Positions 32,094-40,223 of a DNA stretch of 64,000 nucleotides are shown piece after piece. The position numbers and the translations under genes are program-made. The stretch is from Acidimicrobiales bacterium (lineage in GTDB: Bacteria; Actinomycetota; Acidimicrobiia; Acidimicrobiales; MedAcidi-G1), in the NCBI GenBank assembly GCA_028823445.1, contig JAPKBH010000004.1, forward strand, positions 1-64,000, written 5' to 3'. The first letter of the stretch is position 1, and the number at the start of each line of letters is the position of its first letter. The notes below the pieces were generated by a model. It worked only from the letters and a program-made list of their open reading frames with translations. It made no database searches and was not told where the DNA came from.

Positions 32094-32672
32094 ATCGGGG
32101 ACCGTGCCGTCGCCCACCAAATCGACCCGATCACCGAGGCGTAACTCGCCGTCGGTTACCTCAACCCAGCGGCCCCCCAAGTTAGGGATGCGCACCATGG
32201 GGATAGCCGCCCCGCCCTCCACGGCATAAATCAGCCCGCCGTGAGTAACCACCAACACTTCATCAGCCCCCGCTGTGGCTTCCACCACCCGCAACAACGC
32301 CCCATGGGCTCGCTCCAGCACCTGCTCATCTAACTCGTAGCCTTCCGGGCGATGACCGCTTTCTAGCGCCCCCGGCCAACCCGTTTCAATATCGGCTCGA
32401 GTCAACCCCTGCCAAGGGCCGGCGCAACGCTCCTGTAAATCTTCTTCCACCAACACCGGGCCCACCCCCATAACTTCAGAAATAATGGCTGCCGTTTCGG
32501 CTGCCCGCTGCAAAGTCGACGCCACAATGGCATCAAACGCCCCCAACACGCCAGCCGCCTGTTGAGCCTGACGCCGCCCCTGGTCAGTCAACGGCGGGTT
32601 AGCCTGGCCCTGCCACTTGCCCAAAGCATTCCATTCAGATTCACCATGGCGCACTAACAACAGTCGAGTCAC
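32085..32672 (-). CDS. Histidine phosphatase (phosphoglycerate-mutase-like)
   Basis: A 195-residue single-domain enzyme of the dPGM-like histidine phosphatase family. Seen: L-V-R-H-G-E-S-E-W-N at residues 6-15 (nucleophile His9), the W-Q-G-Q-x-x-P-P-L-T segment, S-x-L-Q-R-A-A-E-T-A, the acid Glu region E-E-D-L-Q-E, and V-V-T-H-G-G with the second catalytic His. Such proteins dephosphorylate small metabolites or RNA-processing intermediates (CobC, Rv2419c-like GpgP); the substrate is not evident. It is divergent from the MoaD-like gene. Confidence 0.88.
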   Translation of the reverse strand: MTRLLLVRHGESEWNALGKWQGQANPPLTDQGRRQAQQAAGVLGAFDAIVASTLQRAAETAAIISEVMGVGPVLVEEDLQERCAGPWQGLTRADIETGWPGALESGHRPEGYELDEQVLERAHGALLRVVEATAGADEVLVVTHGGLIYAVEGGAAIPMVRIPNLGGRWVEVTDGELRLGDRVDLVGDGTVPDLL

Positions 32673-32737
32673 CCGCCCGACGGTACCCGAAAACGGCCGC
32701 CTCGCCCCGACGGCCCAATACTTCGTAGACTAAGCGA

Positions 32738-32977
32738 ATGGCAGTATTGCGACTTTTCGCCTCTATACGGGTAGCGGCCGGTACCGGCACCGTAGACCTT
32801 GAGGGCTCCACGGTGGGCGAGATCATCACCGCAGCCACCCAACGCTTCGGCAACGACTTCGCTGTACAAGTACCCAACTGCCAACTCTGGCTAAACGGCC
32901 AAGCCACCGACCTAGCCACCCCGGTCACCGCAACCGATGAAGTAGCTTTGCTGCCCCCCGTTTCCGGAGGCCGCTAA
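32738..32977 (+). CDS. MoaD/ThiS-family sulfur carrier-like protein
   Basis: A 79-residue ubiquitin-fold protein: L-R-L-F-A-S-I-R at the start, V-G-E-I-I-T-A-A helix, Q-L-W-L-N-G, D-E-V-A-L-L-P-P-V-S-G-G at the end. In MoaD and ThiS the C-terminal Gly-Gly is adenylated and thiocarboxylated. Here one Arg follows the Gly pair, so the protein would need trimming or works differently. Its stop shares an A with the start of mshA. No moaE, moaB or thiG lies nearby. Confidence 0.83.
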   Translation: MAVLRLFASIRVAAGTGTVDLEGSTVGEIITAATQRFGNDFAVQVPNCQLWLNGQATDLATPVTATDEVALLPPVSGGR

Positions 32978-34191
32978 TGCGCCGCCTCGCCGTACTCTCG
33001 CTCCACACCTCGCCGCTGATTCAACCCGGCTCGGGTGACGGTGGCGGCATGAACGTCTACGTGCGCGAGTTGGTTTCTGCCCTTGCCCAAACCGGTCGGC
33101 AATCCACGGTCTTCGTTCGCCGTGTTGACCCCGACCTGCCCGAAGTTGTCGAAGTGGAACCCGGATTTCGCGTGGTACACATCACCGCCGGAGCCTTCGA
33201 CATGGCCAAAGAAGACCTCCCAGAAATCGTGGACCAATTCGCCGACCGGGTAGCCGACTGGATACGCACCCACGACGAATTCGACGGACTGCTGGCTAAC
33301 TACTGGCTCAGCGGGGTAGCCGGCCACCGCCTCAAACACGAACTCAACCTGCCGCTCACTACGGTGTTCCACACCCTGGCTCGCGTAAAAGCCGAAACCG
33401 GCGACGGTGAACCCCGACGCCGCATGGAAGCCGAAACCGCGGTCATCCACTGCTCCGACGCCATCTTGGCCAACAGCGAAGAAGAAGTAAGCCAACTGGT
33501 TTCGCTGTACAACGCCGACCCCACCCGCATCGAAATCGTGCCCCCCGGTGTAGACCACGCTTTTTTCTCCCCCGGCCACCAAGGCGGCGCCCGAGACGCC
33601 ATTGGCCTCGGCCCCGCCCCGGTACTGCTCTTCGTGGGGCGCATCCAACCCCTTAAAGGGGTTGACGTGGCCATCGAAACCCTGGCCCAACTAACCAGCC
33701 ACCCCCAAGCTCGTTTAATCATCGTGGGCGGCGCCAGCGGACAAGACGGCCCGGCCACCGAAAAAGAAATACGCGCCCTGGTGGCTCACCACAACCTCAC
33801 CGACCGGGTGTTGTTTGTGCCGCCACAGCCTCACCACCTGTTATCTACTTGGTACCGAGCCGCCGATGTGCTGATCATGCCCAGCCGATCCGAATCATTT
33901 GGCCTGGTAGCTTTAGAAGCAGCAGCCTGCGGCGTGCCCGTGGTAGCCGCCGACGTAGGAGGCTTGCGCACCCTAGTGGTTCCCGGCCGCACCGGGTTCC
34001 TCATAGAAAGCCGTGACCCCGCCGACTACGCCCAAGCGGTAACCATGCTGCTCGACGACCCTGCCTTGGCCACCGAAATGGCCGCCCAAGCCGCCGAACA
34101 TTCGTGGTCCTACACTTGGTCGGCTACGGCCCGCCGGTTACGCAACGTGTGTGATGAACGATCTACCCGAGCGCTCGTTGACTGCAGTTAG
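32977..34191 (+). CDS. mshA: MshA-like glycosyltransferase (GT4)
   Basis: A 404-residue GT-B enzyme. The start L-S-L-H-T-S-P-L-x-Q-P-G-S-G-D-G-G-G-M-N-V-Y-V-R-E-L matches MshA, which couples UDP-GlcNAc to 1L-inositol-1-phosphate as the first step of mycothiol synthesis. Later motifs fit GT4: P-P-G-V-D, F-V-G-R-I-Q-P-L-K-G, and the E-S-F-G-L-V-A-L-E-A-A-A-C-G nucleotide-sugar site. Length matches MshA (about 420-480) at the short end. The downstream YbjN gene is its neighbour in many Actinobacteria. Related GT4 enzymes such as sucrose-phosphate synthase share motifs, so confidence in the name is good but not full. Confidence 0.87.
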   Translation: MRRLAVLSLHTSPLIQPGSGDGGGMNVYVRELVSALAQTGRQSTVFVRRVDPDLPEVVEVEPGFRVVHITAGAFDMAKEDLPEIVDQFADRVADWIRTHDEFDGLLANYWLSGVAGHRLKHELNLPLTTVFHTLARVKAETGDGEPRRRMEAETAVIHCSDAILANSEEEVSQLVSLYNADPTRIEIVPPGVDHAFFSPGHQGGARDAIGLGPAPVLLFVGRIQPLKGVDVAIETLAQLTSHPQARLIIVGGASGQDGPATEKEIRALVAHHNLTDRVLFVPPQPHHLLSTWYRAADVLIMPSRSESFGLVALEAAACGVPVVAADVGGLRTLVVPGRTGFLIESRDPADYAQAVTMLLDDPALATEMAAQAAEHSWSYTWSATARRLRNVCDERSTRALVDCS

Positions 34192-34194
34192 CCG

Positions 34195-34671
34195 GTGGAC
34201 GACACGCCGCCCCTGACCAGTGAAGAACTGGCTGAAGTAAAAGCGCTTATTGACACTTGGCTCAACGACCGCCTCGTCGACAACCCGGTACTGGCTAGCG
34301 TCGAATACGACGCCGACCCGGGTTTTAACCAACACCGTTGGTTGGCCCGGCTGTTGGGCGAAGAAAAAGAATCCATCATGTTGCACTTCACCCTGAAGCA
34401 ACGCATGTTGCATTTTGAGACCTACGTGGTGGCCCAACCGGAAGAAAATCACGCCGCTTTCTACGAATACTTTCTGCGCCGCAACAGAAAACTGGTGGGG
34501 GTCGCCTTTTGCGTGGGCCACGAAGACGCCGTGTACCTCACCGGCGCCTTACCGGCCGCCGAAATAAACGAAGTCGCCCTGGACCGCATCTTAGGCACCG
34601 TCTGGGTAGCAGTAGAAGAAAGCTTCCAACCCGCCCTACGCATCGGTTTCGCCAGCCGATTTAAGAAATAA
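34195..34671 (+). CDS. YbjN-domain protein
   Basis: 158 residues from GTG 34195. A YbjN/type III chaperone-like fold is suggested by F-x-F-T/L-K-Q-R-M-L-H-F-E-T-Y-V, N-H-A-A-F-Y-E-Y-F-L-R-R-N-R-K-L and A-F-C-V-G-H-E-D-A-V-Y-L-T-G. Such proteins commonly sit next to mshA in Actinobacteria (Rv0487 next to mshA/Rv0486). The function is not established; a chaperone or regulatory role is proposed for YbjN in E. coli. It starts 3 bp after mshA and is followed by a 155-bp gap holding a promoter and a hairpin. Confidence 0.83.
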   Translation: MDDTPPLTSEELAEVKALIDTWLNDRLVDNPVLASVEYDADPGFNQHRWLARLLGEEKESIMLHFTLKQRMLHFETYVVAQPEENHAAFYEYFLRRNRKLVGVAFCVGHEDAVYLTGALPAAEINEVALDRILGTVWVAVEESFQPALRIGFASRFKK

Positions 34672-34681
34672 TAACTTTTTC

Positions 34682-34710
34682 TTGCATTTCAATACATTTC
34701 AGTCTACTAT
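34682..34710 (+). promoter_or_regulatory. Sigma70-type promoter for the proC transcript
   Basis: TTGCAT (34682-34687) and TACTAT (34705-34710) are separated by 17 bp in a locally AT-rich stretch. Transcription would begin near 34717, at the base of the hairpin that follows. This is one of the few clear promoter sequences in the window. Confidence 0.6.
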
Positions 34711-34715
34711 GCACT

Positions 34716-34787
34716 GTGAGCCCGGTGACCGGGTTGGTGTTCTCGATCGGGGAAGTGCGATGACACCAACAAAGTCACCGGGTTCAC
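34716..34787 (+). ncRNA. Long 5' leader hairpin before proC, candidate structured RNA
   Basis: GTGAGCCCGGTGAC (34716-34729) pairs with GTCACCGGGTTCAC (34774-34787), 14 bp with one G-T wobble. After a 3x3 internal loop GTTGGTGT (34733-34740) pairs with ACACCAAC (34763-34770). The terminal loop is 22 nt. It would start at the first transcribed base and end 40 nt before proC. I do not recognise a known riboswitch or small RNA. It could protect the mRNA, bind a ligand or protein, or be a palindromic element. Confidence 0.5.
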
Positions 34788-34816
34788 GTTCGTCCGAGGC
34801 CGCTGGTATCCGGTAG
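34760..34816 (+). CDS. Candidate 18-residue leader peptide before proC
   Basis: ATG 34760 is preceded by GGGGAAG at a suitable distance; the frame MTPTKSPGSRSSEAAGIR ends at TAG 34816, 10 bp before proC. The start lies in the loop side of the leader hairpin, so folding and translation would affect each other. Two prolines are present, too few for a classic proline attenuator. May be chance. Confidence 0.25.
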   Translation: MTPTKSPGSRSSEAAGIR

Positions 34817-34826
34817 ATTCCTCCAC

Positions 34827-35621
34827 ATGAACACAAGACTGCAAATCATCGGCGGCGGCAACATGGGCGAAGCCCTGCTGGGCGGCCTGGCCTCCACCGG
34901 ATGGGCCAGCAACGACACCCTGCACGTGGTTGAACTCGACGCCGACCGCCGCCAGGCATTATCCGTGGCCCATCCCGGGCTCTCCGTAGGAAGCGAACCC
35001 CTCACCGGCGTCGACGCCCTCATCGCCGTCAAGCCCCACATCGTGCCCACCGTCTGCGCCACCCTGGCCACCGCCGGTGTCACCCGCGCCCTGTCCATCG
35101 CCGCCGGCGTCACCCTGGCCACCCTCGAAGCGGCCCTGGCCCCCGGCACCGCCGTAGTGCGGGCCATGCCCAACACCCCCTCGCTGGTTGGCTTGGGCGC
35201 CGCCGCCATCGCCGCCGGAACCAACGCCAGCAACGATGACCTCGACTGGGCCACCAGCATCTTGAGCTCCGTCGGCACCGTGGTAGTGGTCGACGAAACC
35301 GACCTCGACGCCGTGACCGGGCTCTCCGGCTCTGGCCCGGCCTACGTGTTCCTGCTGGCCGAAGCCCTGATGGCCGCCGCCCAAGCCGAAGGCCTCAGCG
35401 CCCCCATAGCCAAAGAACTCACCCAACAAACTCTGCTGGGCGCCGCCACCCTGCTGGCCAACAGCGAAGACAGCGCCGCCACCCTGCGCCAAAACGTGAC
35501 CTCCAAAGGCGGCACCACGGCCGCCGGCCTGGCCGTGTTTGAACAAGCCGGCTTCGGCGACCTGATTCAACAAGTAGTAAGCGCCGCCGCCCAACGAGCC
35601 CGAGAACTCGGCGCCACCTAG
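34827..35621 (+). CDS. proC: Pyrroline-5-carboxylate reductase
   Basis: 264 residues, reducing P5C to L-proline with NAD(P)H, the last step of proline synthesis. Seen: the Rossmann motif G-G-G-N-M-G-E-A-L-L, V-R-A-M-P-N-T-P-S-L-V-G-x-G, the ProC signature with G-L-S-G-S-G-P-A-Y and the dimer helix S-K-G-G-T-T-A-A-G-L. Length is typical. It follows the hairpin leader and is 2 bp before the SAM hydrolase gene, so the transcript likely includes that gene and the 29-residue peptide after it. No ribosome site is evident. Confidence 0.95.
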   Translation: MNTRLQIIGGGNMGEALLGGLASTGWASNDTLHVVELDADRRQALSVAHPGLSVGSEPLTGVDALIAVKPHIVPTVCATLATAGVTRALSIAAGVTLATLEAALAPGTAVVRAMPNTPSLVGLGAAAIAAGTNASNDDLDWATSILSSVGTVVVVDETDLDAVTGLSGSGPAYVFLLAEALMAAAQAEGLSAPIAKELTQQTLLGAATLLANSEDSAATLRQNVTSKGGTTAAGLAVFEQAGFGDLIQQVVSAAAQRARELGAT

Positions 35622-35623
35622 CC

Positions 35624-36481
35624 ATGAACGCCCCCATAATTTCTTTCCTCTCCGACTACGGCACCACCGACGAATTCGTGGGCGTCGTGCACTCCGTGCT
35701 GGCCGACCTCACCCCGCAAACCAAAGTCATCGACATCACCCACGGCATCGACGCCTACGACATACGCGCCGGCTCGCTCGCCCTGGCCCGCAGCGTCGAA
35801 TACCTGTGCCCCGGCGTAGTCCTGGCCGTAGTCGACCCCGGCGTAGGCAGCGACCGCCGCCCCGTAGCCGTAGAAGTCGGCGGCGGACAATCAGTATTAG
35901 TAGGCCCCGACAACGGGCTGCTGGCCCCCGCCGTAGCCATGGTGGGCGGAGCCAGCCGCGCCGTGGTGCTCAACAACACGGCAATCCACCTGGCCGGCGA
36001 CGCCACCACCTTCGACGGACGAGACATCTTCGCCCCCGCCGCTGCGCACCTGGCCAACGGCGGCGACCTCACCGACCTCGGCGAACTCATAGACCCCGGA
36101 ACCCTGGTACCCGGCGTGGTACCAGTAGCGCACAGCGACACCGAAGGCCTACACGCCGAAGTGCTGTGGATCGACCAATTTGGCAACGCCCAACTGAACA
36201 TCGGCCCCGAAGACCTGCCCGGCCCCCAAGCACAAATAACCGTGGCCGGGCGCCCCCGCACCGCCACCCAAGTCACAGGATTTGATCAAGTAGGACCCGG
36301 CAAACTCGGGCTCATGGTCGACGCCAGCGGCCTAATCGCCCTGGTGGTAGCCCGTGCCTCAGCGGCCGCCGACCTGGGAGTTTCTTGCGGCGACCCGGTG
36401 CTCATCACCCCCGCCGGTCAACCACCGGCCTCCTCAACGACCGGCACCCCGGTAGCCCTAACCCAACGAGAGGAAAACTAA
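35624..36481 (+). CDS. SAM hydroxide adenosyltransferase (DUF62)
   Basis: 285 residues of the family that hydrolyses S-adenosylmethionine to adenosine and methionine; relatives are the SAM-dependent fluorinase and chlorinase. Seen: L-S-D-Y-G-T-T-D-E-F-V-G near the start, H-G-I-D-A-Y-D, V-D-P-G-V-G-S with R-R-P, V-G-P-D-N-G-L-L, and W-I-D-Q-F-G-N-A-Q in the C-terminal beta domain. No fluorinase loop insertion is obvious between residues 90 and 110, so plain hydrolysis is expected. The stop overlaps the next start by 1 nt. Confidence 0.9.
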   Translation: MNAPIISFLSDYGTTDEFVGVVHSVLADLTPQTKVIDITHGIDAYDIRAGSLALARSVEYLCPGVVLAVVDPGVGSDRRPVAVEVGGGQSVLVGPDNGLLAPAVAMVGGASRAVVLNNTAIHLAGDATTFDGRDIFAPAAAHLANGGDLTDLGELIDPGTLVPGVVPVAHSDTEGLHAEVLWIDQFGNAQLNIGPEDLPGPQAQITVAGRPRTATQVTGFDQVGPGKLGLMVDASGLIALVVARASAAADLGVSCGDPVLITPAGQPPASSTTGTPVALTQREEN

Positions 36482-36570
36482 TGCGCTTCGGAACCACCAT
36501 CGCCACCGCCATTTTGCTGCTGGCCATACTGGGAGCCGCCGTGCTCCAGTTTGTCGTACTCGCCAATTAA
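36481..36570 (+). CDS. 29-residue single-pass membrane peptide
   Basis: ATG 36481 shares its A with the stop of the SAM hydrolase gene and follows AGAGGAA at a good distance. The product starts M-R-F-G-T-T and continues with an uninterrupted hydrophobic helix to the C-terminal L-A-N. It is translationally coupled to the SAM hydrolase. Small membrane peptides often regulate a membrane partner; none can be named. The stop overlaps the convergent membrane protein gene by 4 bp. Confidence 0.55.
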   Translation: MRFGTTIATAILLLAILGAAVLQFVVLAN

Positions 36571-37268
36571 GAGCGCTTGACCCCGGTGGCCAACAAGGCA
36601 CCAGCAAAAATCAAAACAATGCCCGCCACCAAAGTGACGGCAAAACCAGTCATGGCATCAAACACCGAGTTCAACACCCCACCCGAACTCAACACCAAAG
36701 CACCAGCCACAATAGAAACATTGCCCCAAGCGCCTTGATCTTTGGCCCCGCCAAGAGCAAACAAGCGCACTGCCGAAACAGTAGAACCCACCATGATGAC
36801 TAAGGCACCCACCGACGAAGCCACGGCGGCGGCAATACGCGGCCCGGGCCCAAACACCGCACTGCCCTGCGGCAACTGACCGGGCACAAACTCGCCAACA
36901 ATTGGCGAAGCCACCACCAACCCCACCGCAAAAGCACACAGGGTTACCGTGACCGCCGCAATACGGTTAGCCACCGGGCGAGAAGCCATCAAATACACGG
37001 TGCCCAAAGCCAAAATCGGCACATTAGCCACCGCCCCAATGGCATAAAAAACTTTAAAAGGACCAGCCGACCAGCCCCCCGCCGCCCCCGCCAACAAAGC
37101 AAAAGCCGCCACCGTAAACAACAACAAAGCAGCCGTCCACGACGCATCTTGGGGGCGCCGACGATCTAACCAACGCTCAAACACCGTGGCCGTAAAAGCC
37201 AAAGCAACCAACCCGGCCGCAGCAGCGGCTGCCATTTGTGAAGTCACCCCTGCGACGGTAGAGGCCAC
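36567..37268 (-). CDS. Polytopic membrane protein, unknown
   Basis: About 233 residues from GTG 37268, which follows a strong AGGAGG site; the frame is open to an ATG at 37319, but that would overlap rex. About seven hydrophobic helices rich in Ala/Val/Gly, a short basic loop (E-R-W-L-D-R-R-R-P) after the first and a second (A-S-R-P-V-A-N-R) between the fourth and fifth. No catalytic pattern is visible. It is divergent from rex, and a TTGTGAA half-site of the Rex operator type lies inside its first codons (37236-37242). Confidence 0.6.
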   Translation of the reverse strand: MASTVAGVTSQMAAAAAAGLVALAFTATVFERWLDRRRPQDASWTAALLLFTVAAFALLAGAAGGWSAGPFKVFYAIGAVANVPILALGTVYLMASRPVANRIAAVTVTLCAFAVGLVVASPIVGEFVPGQLPQGSAVFGPGPRIAAAVASSVGALVIMVGSTVSAVRLFALGGAKDQGAWGNVSIVAGALVLSSGGVLNSVFDAMTGFAVTLVAGIVLIFAGALLATGVKRS

Positions 37269-37307
37269 AAACCCTCCTGCCACCCTGCCAGCACCTAGGT
37301 TTAAACT

Positions 37308-37949
37308 ATGACCCCCCAACCACCGCCCGCTGTTTCGGCCGCCACGGTGTCTCGGCTGCCCGTCTACCTCCGCGGGTTAGCCGACCTTGCGGCCAGCGAC
37401 CAAAACACCGTGTCCTCACAACAACTCGCCACCATGGTCGGAGTCAAAGCCACCAACGTACGCAAAGACCTTTCCTCGCTCGGTTTTTCTGGCACCCGCG
37501 GCGTGGGCTACCAAGTAACCACCCTGATGCAACAAATCGGTTTAGTGCTCGGCGACGGCCAACCCACACCAGTAGTCATTGTGGGCGCCGGCAACCTGGG
37601 CCGCGCCCTCAGTCGCTACGACGGCTTCAACAACGGCGGGTTCCCCATCGCCGCCCTCGTCGACGTTGACCCCAAAGTAATAGGTAAAAAAATATCAGGG
37701 CTCAAAGTAAAACCCCTCAACAAACTCACCCAAATCGTAACGCAACACCAATGCACCGTGGGCATCATTGCCACCCCCGCCGCCGCCGCCCAAGAAGCCG
37801 CCGATCAGTTAGTAAAGGCCGGCGTGCGCTCGCTCCTCAACTTCGCCCCCGGGGTAGTCACCGTGCCCAACACGGTTACCGTCCGCAAAGTAGACCTGGC
37901 CACCGAACTACACATCCTGGGCTACCACCAACAACGCCAAAACAAGTGA
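37308..37949 (+). CDS. rex: Redox-sensing transcriptional repressor Rex
   Basis: 213 residues. N-terminal winged helix (about 8-80: S-R-L-P-V-Y-L-R, V-S-S-Q-Q-L-A, V-R-K-D-L-S, G-x-R-G-V-G-Y) and C-terminal Rossmann domain with V-I-V-G-A-G-N-L-G-R-A-L and the swapped last helix (L-H-I-L-G-Y). Rex binds DNA when NADH/NAD+ is low and lets go when NADH rises. As in Streptomyces it heads a heme-synthesis gene run. A near-perfect operator is found at 47245-47262 before the respiratory cluster. Confidence 0.94.
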   Translation: MTPQPPPAVSAATVSRLPVYLRGLADLAASDQNTVSSQQLATMVGVKATNVRKDLSSLGFSGTRGVGYQVTTLMQQIGLVLGDGQPTPVVIVGAGNLGRALSRYDGFNNGGFPIAALVDVDPKVIGKKISGLKVKPLNKLTQIVTQHQCTVGIIATPAAAAQEAADQLVKAGVRSLLNFAPGVVTVPNTVTVRKVDLATELHILGYHQQRQNK

Positions 37950-38063
37950 CCCTTTTCTCTGCGCTCTCAAGTTGCCAAACGACCCAAAATCAGGGATGAT
38001 TGACCCCACGAAGCAAACCCGCCCCCCATTGCGCCTCGCCGCGCAGAACCAGGAGACCCGACC

Positions 38064-39323
38064 GTGTCGGTCGTAGTCGTAGGACTCAACCATCGCACCG
38101 TGCCGCTCGATGTTTTCGAGCGCATGACCATCGCTGCTTCGCATATACCCAAAGCCCTCGCCGACCTCACCTCACGCGAACACATCACCGAAGCCGTAGT
38201 GCTCTCCACCTGCAACCGCATCGAGGTCTACGCCTTCGCCGAAAAGTTCCATGGCGCTTACCAAGACATCCACAACTTTTTCTCCGAAATCGTGCACGCC
38301 CCGCCCGAACAATTTTCCGAACACCTGACCGGCCTCTACGACGCCGACGCCGTACGGCACCTCTTTTCGGTAGCGGCCGGGCTGGACTCCGCCGTACTCG
38401 GCGAACACGAAATCCTCGGCCAAGTACGCCGAGCCTGGGAAACCTCGGCCACCGAAAATGCCGTGGGCCCCGTGCTCAACCCCATGTTTCGCCACGCCCT
38501 CGAAGTAGGCAAACGAGTACGCACCGAAACAGGAATCTCACGCCACATCACCTCAGTGTCCCAAGCCGCCGTAGCCATGGCCGGCCAACGCCTCGGCGGT
38601 TTAGAAGGCCGCCGCGTGCTGGTACTGGGCGCCGGCGAAATGGGCGAAGGCCTGGCCCGTGCCCTCAACGGCGGCGGAGTAGCCGAAATACTGGTAGCCA
38701 ACCGCACCTGGGACCGTGCAGTAGACGTAGCCAGCCGCCTCGGTGGAACCCCAGTGCGCCTCGACGAACTCCCCACCCACCTGGCGGAAATCGACGTACT
38801 GCTTACCTCCACCGGCGCCTCTTCGGTGATTTTGGAACACGGCGACCTGGCTGCCGTCGTCGGCCACCGAAACGATCGTGAACTCCTGATTGTGGACATC
38901 GCCGTACCCCGCGACGTCGACCCCTCGGCCAGCGAAATCAACGGGGTAACGCTTTTAGACATGGACGACCTCCGCGAGTTTGCCGAACACGGCCTCAAAC
39001 AACGCCAACGCGAGGTCACCGCCGTACAAGCCATCATCGACACCGAACTGGACCGCTACGTAGACGAATCCACCGCACGGTCCGTAGGCCCCCTGGTCGC
39101 CTCATTGCGCTCCCGAGCCGCCGAAGTACAAACCGGCGAACTTGACCGCTTCTCCGCCAAACTGGCCAACCTCGACGAAGACCAACGCCAAACCGTCGAA
39201 GCACTAGCAGCCGGCATCATTGGCAAACTCTTGCACGAACCCACAGTGCGCATGAAAGACGCCGCCGGCACCGCCCGCGGCGAACGTTTAGCCGAAGCAC
39301 TCCGCGACCTGTTCGACCTTTAA
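38064..39323 (+). CDS. hemA: Glutamyl-tRNA reductase
   Basis: 419 residues, first committed step of the C5 pathway: Glu-tRNA to glutamate-1-semialdehyde with NADPH. Seen: L-S-T-C-N-R-I-E-V with the catalytic Cys, the V-A-A-G-L-D-S-A-V-L-G-E-x-E-I-L-G-Q-V-R block, the NADPH motif G-A-G-E-M-G, and the C-terminal dimer helices. GTG start at 38064 with AGGAGA upstream. The gap to rex is 114 bp with no clear promoter, so a common transcript is likely. Confidence 0.95.
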   Translation: MSVVVVGLNHRTVPLDVFERMTIAASHIPKALADLTSREHITEAVVLSTCNRIEVYAFAEKFHGAYQDIHNFFSEIVHAPPEQFSEHLTGLYDADAVRHLFSVAAGLDSAVLGEHEILGQVRRAWETSATENAVGPVLNPMFRHALEVGKRVRTETGISRHITSVSQAAVAMAGQRLGGLEGRRVLVLGAGEMGEGLARALNGGGVAEILVANRTWDRAVDVASRLGGTPVRLDELPTHLAEIDVLLTSTGASSVILEHGDLAAVVGHRNDRELLIVDIAVPRDVDPSASEINGVTLLDMDDLREFAEHGLKQRQREVTAVQAIIDTELDRYVDESTARSVGPLVASLRSRAAEVQTGELDRFSAKLANLDEDQRQTVEALAAGIIGKLLHEPTVRMKDAAGTARGERLAEALRDLFDL

Positions 39324-39329
39324 GTTTTC

Positions 39330-40223
39330 ATGCTTCTGCGGGCCGCAACTCGAGGCAGTGCGCTGGCCCTTTGGCAGACCAACCGGGTGGCCGAACTACT
39401 GGCCCAAACCAACCCCGAAGTTGAGATCGAAACCGTGGTGGTGGAAACCACCGGCGACCAAAACCAAACCACCCCCCTGCACCAAATGGGCGGCCAAGGA
39501 GTATTCGTAAAAGAAGTACAAGCCGCCGTACTCAACGGCCGAGCCGACTTCGCCGTGCACTCCGCCAAAGACCTCCCGGCCGCCGCCACCCCCGGCCTCG
39601 TGCTGGTCGCCATACCCGAACGAGCCGACCCCCGAGACGTATTGGTAGGCGCCCGCTGGGCCGACCTGCCCGCCGGGGCAATCATCGCCACCGGCTCGGT
39701 GCGCCGCCGAGCCCACCTGGCCCACCTGCGCCCCGACCTAAACTTTGCCGAACTACGCGGCAACATCGCCACCCGGCTAGAAAAAGCTGCCGACTTCGCC
39801 GCCATCGTCATGGCCAAAGCGGCCCTCGACCGGCTGGGCCTGACCCCCGCCGTGGTCGACGTTTTACCGCCCGAAGTACTGCTGCCCCAAGTAGGCCAAG
39901 GCGCCCTTGCTATCGAATGCCGCACCGATGACGCAGCCGCCGCCACCCTGCTGGCCAGCATCAGCAACCAAGAATCAATGAACACCGTGGGCGCCGAACG
40001 GGCCTTCCTCGCCGAACTGGGCGCCGGTTGCGACCTTCCCATAGCGGCCCATGCGGTCATGGACCACGGAGAAATATTACTCACCGGAGCAATGTCGTCT
40101 TTTGACGGCACCACCTTGCTGCGAGACAGCGGACGCAGCACCGACGGCCTAACCCTGGGCGCCTCGCTGGCCCGGTGCCTACGCGACGACCAAGGCGGCG
40201 GCGCCCTGCTGGACCAATCATGA
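39330..40223 (+). CDS. hemC: Porphobilinogen deaminase (hydroxymethylbilane synthase)
   Basis: 297 residues, joins four porphobilinogens to hydroxymethylbilane on a dipyrromethane cofactor. Seen: T-R-G-S-A-L-A-L-W-Q at the start, H-S-A-K-D-L-P, R-A-D-P-R-D, G-S-V-R-R-R-A-H-L and E-L-G-A-G-C-D-L-P with the cofactor-bearing Cys near residue 233. It is 6 bp after hemA, and its stop overlaps hemD by 4 nt. Confidence 0.95.
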   Translation: MLLRAATRGSALALWQTNRVAELLAQTNPEVEIETVVVETTGDQNQTTPLHQMGGQGVFVKEVQAAVLNGRADFAVHSAKDLPAAATPGLVLVAIPERADPRDVLVGARWADLPAGAIIATGSVRRRAHLAHLRPDLNFAELRGNIATRLEKAADFAAIVMAKAALDRLGLTPAVVDVLPPEVLLPQVGQGALAIECRTDDAAAATLLASISNQESMNTVGAERAFLAELGAGCDLPIAAHAVMDHGEILLTGAMSSFDGTTLLRDSGRSTDGLTLGASLARCLRDDQGGGALLDQS

